Assembly (NCBI GenBank): GCA_000827325.1
Contig: KN832892.1
Span: forward strand, 496,001 to 560,000
Direction of reading: 5' to 3'
Length of the DNA stretch: 64,000 nucleotides
DNA from: Oidiodendron maius Zn
Lineage: Eukaryota; Ascomycota; Leotiomycetes; Myxotrichaceae
Positions 10,844 to 20,663 of this stretch are shown piece after piece. Positions within the stretch are counted from its first letter, which is position 1. The number at the start of each line of letters is the position of its first letter. A program made the translations under genes and the position numbers. The notes under the pieces are model-generated. The model was not told the DNA's origin. It made no database searches and worked only from the letters and a program-made list of their open reading frames with translations.

Positions 10844-12472
10844 TTAGTTTCGTTGAATGATCACGGCCTCACTAGCTGCGAGCTCTACCATGCCACCACC
10901 ATAATATTCTGCGACTCGTTTTCCACTAGGCTGGCCGCTGGTATACGTTTGCCCCGCCCAGGTTACGTCCTCAAAATCAGTCGTGGTAGTGAGCACTCCT
11001 GTAAGCCTGGATACTTTGATATTATGACCCAGAAGCTGTGTGACGTCCACAGTTTGAGATGGTCGAGCTGCGGTTATATCATTGTAATAGTCAAGATTGA
11101 GAACTACCAGTTTCGACACCTGCCAACCGTCATATATAGCATAAACTGCCAGGGTATTGCTTTCAAATGCTGATAGCTCCAGGATAGCTGGGTTCGGTAT
11201 ATCTGCGATTAAGTCGGCTATGAATAGCAAGCTCGCATAGGTAGGATAAACAGCTGCTGGGGAATTATTGTAAGCTATAGGCTGCCACATTGAGTAGTAG
11301 AATGGTGTTCCCATGTGGAAGAAAACGCCTTGAAAACCGAGTGTGGATCCTTATTAGAATTCTCAGTAAGTTTGCTGCGATCAATACCCTTTCTTGAACT
11401 GACCGTGAAGCATATAGTCGATTTCCCAAAGAGCAGCCCCCAAAGTATTCGAAACACCATCTTCGCCATGGCATGAGACCGAACCGGTCTCCCCCATAAA
11501 AAAATGAACCCCGGCACTTAGTGCGGAGGCGACTTCGGCCTGCCACTGCGAGAAATACTGGATAGTATTGATATGATTCATCAGATTTGGCAGGGACACT
11601 AAGGCCGCTGTCTCACCTGCATATTTTGTTAGGCACAATTACTCCGGCTTTTCGATAGACATACTTGTGCAAATTGAGAATGGGTATGTGTGATCGCTGT
11701 AGCTTTTCACATTTCCCAAAGACTTTGGGAGGCTCATTTTCGTTAACTGGGCTACGGAGAAATTTCCCTGGTATATCGGTTCTTGGGCAAGCGCTCCCAG
11801 CTGAAACCCATGGCCCCCGTTTAAGACTTTCGTTTTTAAAACTGAGATCCAATCGAGCTGCTCCTGGGCATAAGTATCCACGTTCCATGGTCTCGGTCGC
11901 TGCATGGCGGAATAAAAGTCAGGCTCATTTCCAAGCTCGTAAGCATACAATCTAGAAGGTCGTAGCAGAGACTCGGCGGCCTCCACTTCTGCAAGGGGAT
12001 AAGCAAGATTATCTTGTCCGAAGTTGAGACCGAAAATGAACTGCTGGTTTGAGACGGCATTCTCGTTTAGCACGCGGAAAAGGTTAGAGTTGAAAGTGAC
12101 GTTTACAGCCTCGAGGTTTCCTGGATCAAACACATTGGAAAGGGTAGTCGGATTTGACGAGTTGTATTGTGCCACATCTTGAGTATGCCCGCCAATCCGA
12201 ATTATAGGGGGAGCTCCAAGAATGTCTTCGATATTTTGAAGAAGACTTAGAGTAAGTTTGTTGGGCTTTCCGACGTCTCCAAAGTAATCCGTAATGTAGC
12301 AAAACTCAATCGAAAGAGCAGCAATTGATCGAGATATTGCGACTGGTGCCTGGCCGAGAGTATTAGGAAAGCTACTTGACAGCGACAAGCTGCGGAGCTT
12401 GAGAGAGTTTGCTGTGACGCTTCCAAAAGTGCACAAGGTCACAGCAAGGATAATAAGGTAGAGCAGCCACAT
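10844..12472 (-). CDS. GH79 beta-glucuronidase-like secreted hydrolase (copy 2)
   Basis: Three minus-strand exons (12472-11665, 11616-11404, 11328-10844) give 501 residues; introns are 48 and 75 bp, the second ending in AAG. An upstream in-frame ATG at 12526 exists, but starting at 12472 puts a hydrophobic signal peptide at the terminus (MWLLYLIILAVTLCTFGSV). GH79 motifs: IIRIGGHTQDVAQYN, acid/base YELGNEPDFY (Glu about 183), nucleophile FFMGETGSVSCHGEDG (Glu about 312), then SNTLGAALWEIDY. It is clearly related to copy 1 but strongly diverged, so the two probably differ in aglycone preference or are an old duplication. It lies in the same orientation between copy 1 and the GH78 gene. Confidence 0.83.
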
Positions 12473-13334
12473 AGCTTCTGTATTAGTCTCAACAGATCTT
12501 CCTTCGCAAATTTGTGCTGTCCGCACATTCCATCTTGTACCTGTGAAACGGATAAATGTCCTCCGTACCGTTGTATTACTATTGACTAGCCAGGATAAAG
12601 ATGCTGCTTTGGTGGGATCTGCGCTGTTCCCCGCTGTTACAGTAAGAGCAACTAGCAGGCATCATTATGGCCCGTTCTAAAATGTTTTAGCGAGTATTAA
12701 TGTACACTTGGCAAAGCTCCAACCGGCGTTAATTAGTGTCTGAAGTCATAATCAACCGGATTCAGCCGGATTTAACCAGAAAACCACTGGGACAACACTA
12801 AATTTCTCAGGATCTCGCGTGGTGTCAATTGGCGGGAAATTTAATCATTGGCCTCGCCTAAGTAATCTAACAGTGTGACCTCTCTATCGCATTTGCTACT
12901 AGTCAAGATAAGCGCAGTAGCACCTAAAAGCGCAATGGACCATACCAAACAAATATTCTTCGGTTACAGCTATATCTATACGCAAGGCATTAATTAAAAT
13001 CAGATTGTTGAAGAGGATAACAATTGAGAGTTCAACTCACATCTTGCAGCAGACTCTTACAATGCTAAATATATTGCAGATACACGGATCCCATTGGTCA
13101 TGTCACCTAATAATTCAGAACCAGGAATCTAATGAACGTTAGATGGTTTCATCATTAGTATATCGTATGGTGCAGCTACTTTCCGGCACAGTTGATATGA
13201 ACTATTGGGCTCCTAGGACCTTGTTCGGAATCATTTCTGTACCTTCATAAGGAAGCTGGAAGAACCTTGGTGTGGGTTTCATCAGATGATGTCTTGCCAT
13301 TCTTTACTGGGTGCTTGAATCTTCGAAGCTATAA
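12473..13334. other. Promoter region of GH79 copy 2 and 3' side of GH78
   Basis: No gene seen. It contains the triple GGTT-type element at 12752-12778 and AT-rich sequence. The GH78 gene ends at 13335. Confidence 0.45.
12752..12778 (-). promoter_or_regulatory. Triple GGTTRAATCC-type element upstream of GH79 copy 2
   Basis: The minus strand reads GGTT AAATCC GGCT GAATCC GGTT GAT, three imperfect units about 280-305 bp upstream of the start at 12472. It matches the array before copy 1 apart from one extra C per unit. Confidence 0.4.
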
Positions 13335-15305
13335 CTAACTACACACTATGCTTCTCTTACCTCCTTTTACACTCCTATTTTGGGACACGACATTGTCTAC
13401 AGCGACCTTGCTATACTTAGTTGGGAGCACCAAGAGTCCGTTAGTCTCCAGAGGTGTCTCAAGCTCAATTATCATAAACCCTCCTCTCACCTCAACGCTT
13501 GCCTCAAACCAGCCTAATCCTGTCTCAAATCCTGCCTTAACGCTTGTCAAATTACCTAGGGCTGGTCGAACCTCCCACGTCCGACCTCCAAGTCCTAGCA
13601 CCTTGAAACCAAGCACATCGGCCACGAGAGCCTTGGTTGGCGCCGTGCTCCATCCATGGCTTAAGCTAGTGTAGCTCGCATCATAGGCGTATCCGTCTGT
13701 GCTACGATAATAGAGACTTCCGTTAGCCGTAATACCTTCGACAAGTGTCGAGCCCGTAAACTCTGGGCCATCTATCAGAAAACCCCAAAGCCGCCTTAAA
13801 AGAGTAAAACCCCTGTTTACTTCACCCGCTCGAAAGTGTGCGAGAAGTTCTAGACCAGAGACGAATGGGGTTATTGTGTCGGGCAGTTCCGGGGTTACGG
13901 GGCCGATGCTGTTCCAATTTCTCTCAAGGCCTGCGCTGATAGCGGCAGCCTGCGTGTCATTTAGTGTCAAGTTGTAAAGAAGAGCAAGTGAGTTGCCGTC
14001 CTGGGGGTGCAATGTCGTTGTGGTGTTGTCACGGTACAGGCCCGCTCCAGAATCCCATAGGGCATTATTGTAGCTGCTTTTGAGATTCCCTGCCGCCGTG
14101 GTCCAGGACGATGCTTGGGACGTATTTTTGGACAGGGCAGCCAGGGATACAATGGCTCGGTAGTCAAGTGCGTTTAGGGCTGAATTGAAACCACCCATCC
14201 CAACGCGCCCCCAGTCATTCGTCTCCGTTTGGTTTTGTAGTCCGGTTGTCGGATCCAATCTGTCCAGAATATACTGGACAGCCCTCGTAATATTTACCCA
14301 GTGCTCACTCAACCAGGCCTGATCTCCAGAATAAGTAGCGTGCTCTGCAATGGCAATTAAACCCCAAGCGTGGTAAGTGTCGCTTTGGGCCCCATTCCGG
14401 AAGCTCGCAGTGTCTGGTCCTGCGAATGGAAGCAAGCCTGTGCTGGCATTCTGGTAGTAGAACAATGTCTCGAGACTGTTGCATACTGCCTCTCTCCCAG
14501 CTGCGCCATAAGCCAGCATAGCAGTTACGCCACTGATTCCCATATCACCAGGCCAAATCGCACGATCACGCTTGGCGCCATCGACCAAGGAAGGTGACAA
14601 GACCCCAAGCGTTGCATTGTATGCCCACCCCGGCCGTACCTGAGGTAGATGACGGCCAGTATCATTCGGGGCAATGTTTGTCTGCACTGTGTACGCTCCA
14701 GCATACCACACGCGATTCAAGATATCCGCTTCGGCGTCTGAAGCATAAAAATACCCCGGACCACCACGCAAGTTAGGCATATTGGTGGCAAACCCAATCT
14801 CGCAGGTGATATTTGAAACGGTGACGTCCGCCATCCCATTGAAAGTGACGAAGCGGAATCCGCCACGAAAGGATACTTTAGGCATCTGGTAATAGGTCGT
14901 TCCAGGAGACACAGTGACGGTCAGGGCTTGGTCCCAGTTCTCAAACGGTATGGCTCCCGTGTCATCGCTGATGTTTCGGACGAAGTTCGGAGATTCAGCG
15001 AAGGCCAGTGATAGAGGAGTCTCTGATTCGCTTTCAACTTTAAAGGAAATACGGCCACCGACCTCGACCCCGAAGTCCATTGACACAAGCGAACCCTCGC
15101 TCAGATGCAGTACGAAGCTATCATCGTTTGCTTGCTGAGTAGATGCGTTACCCAGAACAGCGTGGACTGCCTTAGGTCCCGGATTACGGCTTGAGGGACT
15201 GAGTATATACTTTTCCCAGGGGTTGTTGCCGCTGCTCGAGGCTTGAGTAGTGAGCAACAAATTAAAAGCAATCAGAGCTTTTAGTGATAGTGAGCTTGCT
15301 CTCAT
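13335..15305 (-). CDS. GH78 alpha-L-rhamnosidase-like secreted enzyme
   Basis: An intronless 656-residue protein with a signal peptide (about 1-22). The N-terminal half is beta-sandwich-like (about 30-180). The (alpha/alpha)6 catalytic domain follows, with the GH78 motif DGAKRDRAIWPGDMG (Asp247, Asp254), HAWGLIAIAEHATYSGD, TNDWGRVGMGGFNSALNALDY, the STLVEGITANGSLYY region with the probable catalytic Glu, and SLSHGWSTAPT near 575. The C-terminal beta domain completes the usual fungal architecture at about normal length. The enzyme would hydrolyse terminal alpha-L-rhamnose from flavonoid glycosides, pectic side chains or rhamnose-capped arabinogalactan. About fifteen N-x-S/T sites agree with secretion. 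It lies beside two glucuronidase-like genes, and rhamnose capping glucuronate is a common arabinogalactan terminus. Confidence 0.9.
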   Translation of the reverse strand: MRASSLSLKALIAFNLLLTTQASSSGNNPWEKYILSPSSRNPGPKAVHAVLGNASTQQANDDSFVLHLSEGSLVSMDFGVEVGGRISFKVESESETPLSLAFAESPNFVRNISDDTGAIPFENWDQALTVTVSPGTTYYQMPKVSFRGGFRFVTFNGMADVTVSNITCEIGFATNMPNLRGGPGYFYASDAEADILNRVWYAGAYTVQTNIAPNDTGRHLPQVRPGWAYNATLGVLSPSLVDGAKRDRAIWPGDMGISGVTAMLAYGAAGREAVCNSLETLFYYQNASTGLLPFAGPDTASFRNGAQSDTYHAWGLIAIAEHATYSGDQAWLSEHWVNITRAVQYILDRLDPTTGLQNQTETNDWGRVGMGGFNSALNALDYRAIVSLAALSKNTSQASSWTTAAGNLKSSYNNALWDSGAGLYRDNTTTTLHPQDGNSLALLYNLTLNDTQAAAISAGLERNWNSIGPVTPELPDTITPFVSGLELLAHFRAGEVNRGFTLLRRLWGFLIDGPEFTGSTLVEGITANGSLYYRSTDGYAYDASYTSLSHGWSTAPTKALVADVLGFKVLGLGGRTWEVRPALGNLTSVKAGFETGLGWFEASVEVRGGFMIIELETPLETNGLLVLPTKYSKVAVDNVVSQNRSVKGGKRSIVCS

Positions 15306-15888
15306 GATGTCGTCTAACTAACAGCTGAGATCTCTTGGCATTTCTTGGCTGTTCCTGCATGCGGTGTCACCAATGCCACGGGAGGTGTTTTACATTGAAA
15401 TCCGAATAGGCCCCGCAGGAAATTAAACCTAAGCAGGCGGTGGGGCGGCGAAAAACAGTTGTATTTGCCGTTCGCTACAATGTTCCCCGAGAGGAACTGG
15501 CGACCATTGAAAAGAACAAAAAGTAAACGTACTAGACAAGGTACCCCGCACTGCAGATCAATCCCGAGTCTTGATTTGAAGTCATAGTTAAGATCTAGAA
15601 AACAGTTGAACATTTATGAAAATGTCAAGCGCTCATTAAAAAGTTGCAAATATTGAGATTAAAGAGCAGTCGACTATGTACCTGCGCCACAGTACTTTTT
15701 CTTCGCGATCGTTTGTACAGTACCTCTTACAACCTTCCAACAACTGGCTCCTATCTACCTCAAGTGTACCCCTAGCTCAAGCTCCCGATCACAGGCCCTT
15801 CCATAAATGATTTAGGGCTATTTAGCTAGTCCCTAGTAATCATGCCTGCAACCATTGAGTAGAACCACAAGTCTTAAGGGCCATTAAT
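15306..15888. other. Divergent promoter region, GH78 and hydrolase pseudogene
   Basis: No credible gene. It must carry the GH78 promoter. A minus-strand 99-codon frame (15314-15613) overlaps the expected GH78 leader and shows no domain, so I treat it as chance. Confidence 0.45.
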
Positions 15889-17186
15889 ATGTATTGTACA
15901 AGCACTACCAAAGCCCATCTATGTGCGGCCTGGGCGATATACCTCTCCTCTGATGCCAATCAATGCCAGCCTTTGGACGAACGCATTTGCTGGAGGACAC
16001 CCATGGCAAGGATTATCCCAGGAGACTTTGTTCTTTTTGATCCGACTCGTACAGCACAGGTTACTTTAGAAGATTGTCTCTCTCATCGCACAGGGCTGCC
16101 GAGGCATGAAATGTCCACCGGCAAGGGGGGTGAGAATATATTGCGGCAGATCACCCGAAATCTCCGGAACCTCCTAATGCATAATTCCCTTAGAGAAGAG
16201 CACGAGTACTGTAACGAGATGTTTATTGCAGCTTCTTATGCTCTCGAAGTCGTGACAGGAAAACGCCTCTCGGCCTTTATGAAGGAGGCTCTGTGGCAAC
16301 CCTTGGGTATGCAGCATACCTACGGTGGTTTGCGAGAGGTGCGTGAAGCCGGCGTGAGCATCGCCCAGGGGTATTCCTGGTCGAAGTTCCCATCTGATTC
16401 TGATTGGGAGCATGCTGAGTTGATCGAGGAGAGTGCCCTAGATGCACCCGAAAGATCGGGAGCAGGTTTTGTTGTCAGTACAGCCAACGACTATGCGAAG
16501 TGGTTGCGTGCGTTTCTCCAGCCATCCACTAGCCCTCTCACCAATGATATCGTCAAGAATGTATGGACAGCGAGGAGTATTTTGCCATCCACTGACCCTT
16601 CAAATATACCGTTTGAGGGTACTCTTACCTATGGCCTAGGCTGGTACATTTCTATATACAAGTCGCACCAAGTCTACTTTCACGCTGGCGAGATTGACGG
16701 ATATGGGGCTTTCGTGATGATAGTCCCATCTCTTGAACTAGGCGTCTCCTTTCTATCGAATGGTCAAACAGCTCATACTAACCTAAAAGGACTTGCAATC
16801 AAACTTATTATGCACTCTTGGGTGATGATGGAAACATGGCCTTAGAAAAGGTAGAACAGTTCTTCTTAACTCGGAGCAGAGATCAAGCCGAAAATAACAA
16901 CACTGCTCGCCAGCGCCTGTATCCCGACGCTCCATCTATCCCGAGAATTCCACTCACACTAGCCACGAAAGAGTATGCAGGGACATACCGCAACATCGCC
17001 TACGGCCCTATCACTCTAAAACCCGTGCGCCATGGTGACGATACTAGCCACACACAATTTGACAGTACCACTTATCTTGTGTGCAGGACTATGCAAAACC
17101 ACTCTCTTCCTCGAACTTTTAGCTTTACACACATCAATGCCGAAAACTGGCTCGTTACAAATTCGACACCGGCACAGCAGTGGTGA
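15889..17186 (+). pseudogene. Serine beta-lactamase-like hydrolase (class C/PBP fold), decayed
   Basis: The first frame (15889-16845) carries the family motifs: SxxK as STTK (residues 6-9 of the open frame), YxN as YCN (about 107-109), and the HxG triad as HAG in YFHAGEIDGYG. SxxK usually lies 50-100 residues into these proteins, so the N-terminus is missing. The homology continues in another frame from about 16818 to 17186 (LGDDGNMALEKVEQFF and a C-terminal DUF3471-like beta domain with EYAGTYRN), so a one-base-type frameshift lies between 16805 and 16820. Both defects point to a pseudogene. An unseen upstream exon and an unusual intron are less likely. Live relatives are fungal hydrolases or transesterases such as LovD-like enzymes, or peptidases. 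Confidence 0.7.
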
Positions 17187-17450
17187 ACCCAGACCGTAGT
17201 CCAAGCAGGACATCGATGAGAGCACAGACTCGGGTTAGCGCGGCCGGCCGAGTCGTAAGTCAGCACTTCATAATTATCCCCAACTGTATTGTCATACTTC
17301 TATACATAACTTTAGTAGCTTTCTAGTATCCAGCTAACCTATGTGACTTCATAACTCTGACTAAGCTTCTATAGGAGGCGATTGGTATCACAATGGAGCC
17401 AGCTCTGCCAGATTTAATTTTCTGGTTCACAAAGGAATTGTGATAAATAG

Positions 17451-17985
17451 TGGGATTTGATCCGTATGCGAATGATCGACGGTGCTATTACAAGCTGGGC
17501 CGACATATACCGGAAGATTTATAAGTAAGAACCTTTACGATCCTTTCTCCTGAAGTCTCCGAGTCACCTGCGCCCAAGATCCGGGTGGCTCGAGCACGTT
17601 GAAATAAATATGGCACCTCATTCTGAAGACGAGACTCTCCTGGCAGAGACCAAATTAGCCAATTGGTATCGCCTTATTTCCGACGCTGTAGAGCTAGCAT
17701 ATCACCCTTTAGCCTACAAAATGAATATCCGAGGTCTACTAGTATCTTGTGGCTTTGTCGACATCCATGAGTAGGTCATCAGGATTCCCCTAAATTCTTG
17801 GCCTGCTGATCCGGAACAACAGGGAGGCCGGACGATGGTACAATGTTGCGTTCTCGCAGGGCCAAGAAGCCATGAGCCTAGCACCACTGACCAGAATGTA
17901 CAAGTGGGAGCCAGCGAGGATGGCTAAGCTCTGCTCCGAGGTCAAACGTGAGATTAGGTCCAAGAACCTCGTCATAAGTGCATAG
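17451..17985 (+). pseudogene. LaeA-like SAM methyltransferase, C-terminal relic
   Basis: The sequence reads as the C-terminal half of a fungal class I methyltransferase. DLIRMRMIDGAITSWADIY at 17454 matches the motif after the Asp/Glu loop. An apparent intron at about 17523-17570 follows, then HLRPRSGWLEHVEINMAPHS, and to 17774 the helix with LISDAVELAYHPLAYKMN and LLVSCGFVDIHE. After a stop, IRIPLNSWPADPEQQ follows, then a frame change into RWYNVAFSQGQEAMSLAPLT, ending at a TAG (17983-17985). The N-terminal SAM-binding half is missing. At least one stop and one frameshift show it is dead. Such methyltransferases usually sit in secondary-metabolite clusters, so this is likely an unrelated fragment left by rearrangement. 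Confidence 0.7.
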
Positions 17986-18118
17986 AAGATAATGGGGTTG
18001 GAAGTCGGCGACAGGGTTCTATCCTTTAAAAGAAATTGTTTTAATTTTTGTATACTAGGCAAGACTAGCTTGAGAGATAGCATTTAGGTTTCAACAACCG
18101 TGACATGTCTTAGAGATT

Positions 18119-18244
18119 TGGAAGAGTTATTTATTCGACGATATTCACTGTGGACTAGCAACACTCGCTGTACAAATATTCGAAACTATTGCTGGTTCTG
18201 TCGCATTAGAAAGAGCTTTCTCGACAATGAATGATGATACGTAA
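18119..18244 (+). mobile_element. hAT transposase dimerisation-domain relic
   Basis: A 41-codon open stretch without start codon contains LATLAVQIFETIAGSVALER followed by AFSTMN. This fits the C-terminal hAT dimerisation helix (LA..A..I....... ERAFS). No flanking transposase or terminal repeats were recognised. It lies just after the methyltransferase relic, in a decayed interval. The call rests on one short motif. Confidence 0.45.
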
Positions 18245-18595
18245 GTTACAAAGCTATGAAACAGGCCTAGGAGCTGACTATATACTTGTTTGCTGTTGCT
18301 GTATAATTAGGCTTCTCTCTGATATCTAGATTAGCAAGAGCTGATTCAATTCGACTGTGTGGTCCATGTTAGAGGTTGATGAAATGAGGTTAAAGGTGGG
18401 CTAGTGTGGTGGTTTCGTTAGGTGGGTGTTTCGTTGGGATATCGTGTACGGGCCCATAAACTCCCTGATCTCCCCGGCAAATATTCCGTCCTCCGCTCCC
18501 CACCTTCTCGATATTAACCAGGGGAGACGCTAATATCATACCATCAACCTTGCACGAGCGGTGCATATAGCCGATCCATAAGTTCCTCATGTTAA

Positions 18596-18762
18596 AACTT
18601 GTCTTCCCTGCACTCTACCCCACACCTATCCGTAATCCAGAAACCACACACTCCGCATGCTGCTTGCGAGCCCCGCTCCCAACTTGTCTTCCCTGAACTC
18701 TACCCCACACCTATCCGTAATCCAGAAACCACACTCGCATGCTGCTTGCGAGCCCCGCTCCC
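18596..18762. repeat. Tandem duplication, about 85-bp and 82-bp units
   Basis: The unit beginning AACTTGTCTTCCCTG and ending GAGCCCCGCTCCC occurs at 18596-18680 and directly again at 18681-18762. The copies differ by one substitution and a short deletion. The high identity implies a recent duplication. It lies in no recognised gene. Confidence 0.85.
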
Positions 18763-18792
18763 TTAGATTTGTGATGAGGGAGGACAGAATAG

Positions 18793-19065
18793 TGCGTTGA
18801 GTACCCCCCCAATGTTTTAACCAACGTCGAGATACATAGTCCCGGAGGAAGTTTAACCCAGACTAAATTCGGCTTATTTCTTAAGATTCTTAATATCACA
18901 CCCTTTCTGGATGGACTTAACTCCGTGGATTCTTCTATCAGAGCACGGGACGGTGAGCATCTTGTGGTCTCTGCTAGAGAACAGGTTTTACGATCAGTCA
19001 ATAATGCATCTTTCGATCCAGGTTTCTATCTAGATATTGGAGATACTACGACTTGTAGAGATTGA
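18793..19065 (+). other. Unidentified 90-codon open frame, possible gene remnant
   Basis: An uninterrupted plus-strand frame between a TAG and a TGA without an early ATG. It has protein-like composition and contains NVLTNVEIHSPGGS, TKFGLFLKILNITPFLDG and RARDGEHLVVSAREQVLRSV, ending FYLDIGDTTTCRD. I do not recognise the family. It could be the last exon of a decayed gene or a chance frame. It lies about 290 bp before the lyase gene. Confidence 0.3.
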
Positions 19066-19352
19066 CAAATACGGCTCTATTATTATTCAGTACAGTCTCG
19101 GCGTATATGCCGGAAGCACAAAGTACGGATATGATAAACCATGAAACAGGAGCGGTTTCGCTTTTAGTCCCTTGATTTGCGGGGTAAATTTGGTCGACTA
19201 CGACTTATCATGACTGTATGTTATATACAGGGAACTCAAGACCTTCCGTTGGAGAGCAACATTATCATGTCTTAAACAAGCATTTTCGAGTTTCAAGTTG
19301 CATTCTTTGTGAAATACGTTGCTACTGACCGAATCTGTACTAAAGCCTGAAG

Positions 19353-20663
19353 ATGAAGTCTAATTATCTCACTATTTCTCTTCGCCTTCTTGCCTTCTGC
19401 TGTGCCTTTACACATCCCGGCCTACTCCATACGGATGCCGATTTCACAAGAATCCAGTCCAAAGTGAGCAGCAAGATCGAACCGTGGCTCACAGGTTGGT
19501 ATAAGTTGACCAATAGCTCATTCGCATCGTTGTCTTACACTTCCAATCCTCAAGCCACGGTCTTTCGCGGTGATGATGGTGTTCACACCCAAAACTACGC
19601 ATCACTCTACAAGGACATCGCTGCTGCCTATGCAATGGCCATCCGCTGGAAGGTTTCTGGAGACACCTCCTATGCTGACAAAGCTCTCACTATTCTGGAC
19701 GGATGGAGCTCTACATTAACGGCTGTTGACGGCACGGCGGACAGATTCCTTGCCGCTGGAATTTACGGTTATGAGTTTGCAAATGCGGCAGAGATCATGC
19801 GGACCTACTCAGCTTGGCCCGCCGCCAAATATCAAATGTTCAGTAATATGCTGGTCGATATCTTCTATCCTATGAACCACGACTTTCTGACGAATCACAA
19901 CGATGCCGCAATTGACCACTACTGGGCAAACTGGGACCTGTGCAACATAGCCTCTATGCTTTCAATTGGGATTCTCTCGGATAATCAAACAATGTATGAC
20001 GAGGCTGTGAACTATTACAAGACAGGAGGAGGCAATGGTCAGATAGGCAAAGCTATCTGGCACTTGTTCACCGTGGATGGGGAGAGTCTCGGCCAGGGGC
20101 AAGAGGCCGGGCGTGACCAGGGTCATTCTATGCTTGACTTCGCCCTCTTGGGTCCTATTGCTTTGTCAGGCTATAACCAAGGCAACGATCTCTTTGTGTA
20201 CTTGACAAATCGTATTCTGGCGGGGTAAGTCCATGCCGTTAATATTTCCAGCATTACGTCTTCGTTTATTTCGGCTCATGTCTGTGCCAATTTTTCTGCA
20301 GAGTAATTCTATTATAAGTTATTTCCAAATTTCTTTTTGTGGCTAGAGCTAACGTGAAAGACCAGAGCTGAATACGTTGCGAAATATAATCTGGGCTATG
20401 ACGTGCCTTTCACTACCTACACCAACAGTGACGTGACACAGACGGTTATCAGCAATAATAGCCGAGGCGATGTTCGACCAATTTGGGAACTTCTGTATAA
20501 CCATTACGGAGTCCTGAAGGGGCTAAATGTAACATGGACTAAAAAGTATCGCGACTTCGTTGTTGAAGATGGCTCTGGCGCTGAAGGGGGAGGAGGCGAC
20601 TATGGAACCGAGAGTGGTGGGTTTGATCAACTTGGGTATGGTACACTTATGTATACTCTGTGA
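19353..20663 (+). CDS. Alginate-lyase-domain protein (PL38-like polysaccharide lyase)
   Basis: Two exons (19353-20224, 20366-20663) with one 141-bp intron encode 389 residues. The N-terminus is a signal peptide (about 1-20, LAFCCAFTHPG). The alginate-lyase fold (PF05426 type, alpha/alpha toroid) is shown by HPGLLHTDADFTRIQSKV, HNDAAIDHYWANWDLCNIAS with candidate catalytic Asn/His/Tyr, and EAGRDQGHSMLDFALLGPIA. Fungal members of this group are assigned to PL38, where glucuronan-type activity has been described; they cleave beta-1,4-linked uronic acid polymers by beta-elimination. The glycine-rich C-terminus (DGSGAEGGGGDYG) precedes a GFDQLGYGTLMYTL tail typical of the family. With the GH79 genes nearby, glucuronic acid-rich glycans are the plausible substrate. 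Confidence 0.85.

Noticed and set aside
18711-19001. Minus-strand 96-codon frame
   Set aside because: Overlaps a more protein-like plus-strand frame (18793-19065) and the tandem duplication.
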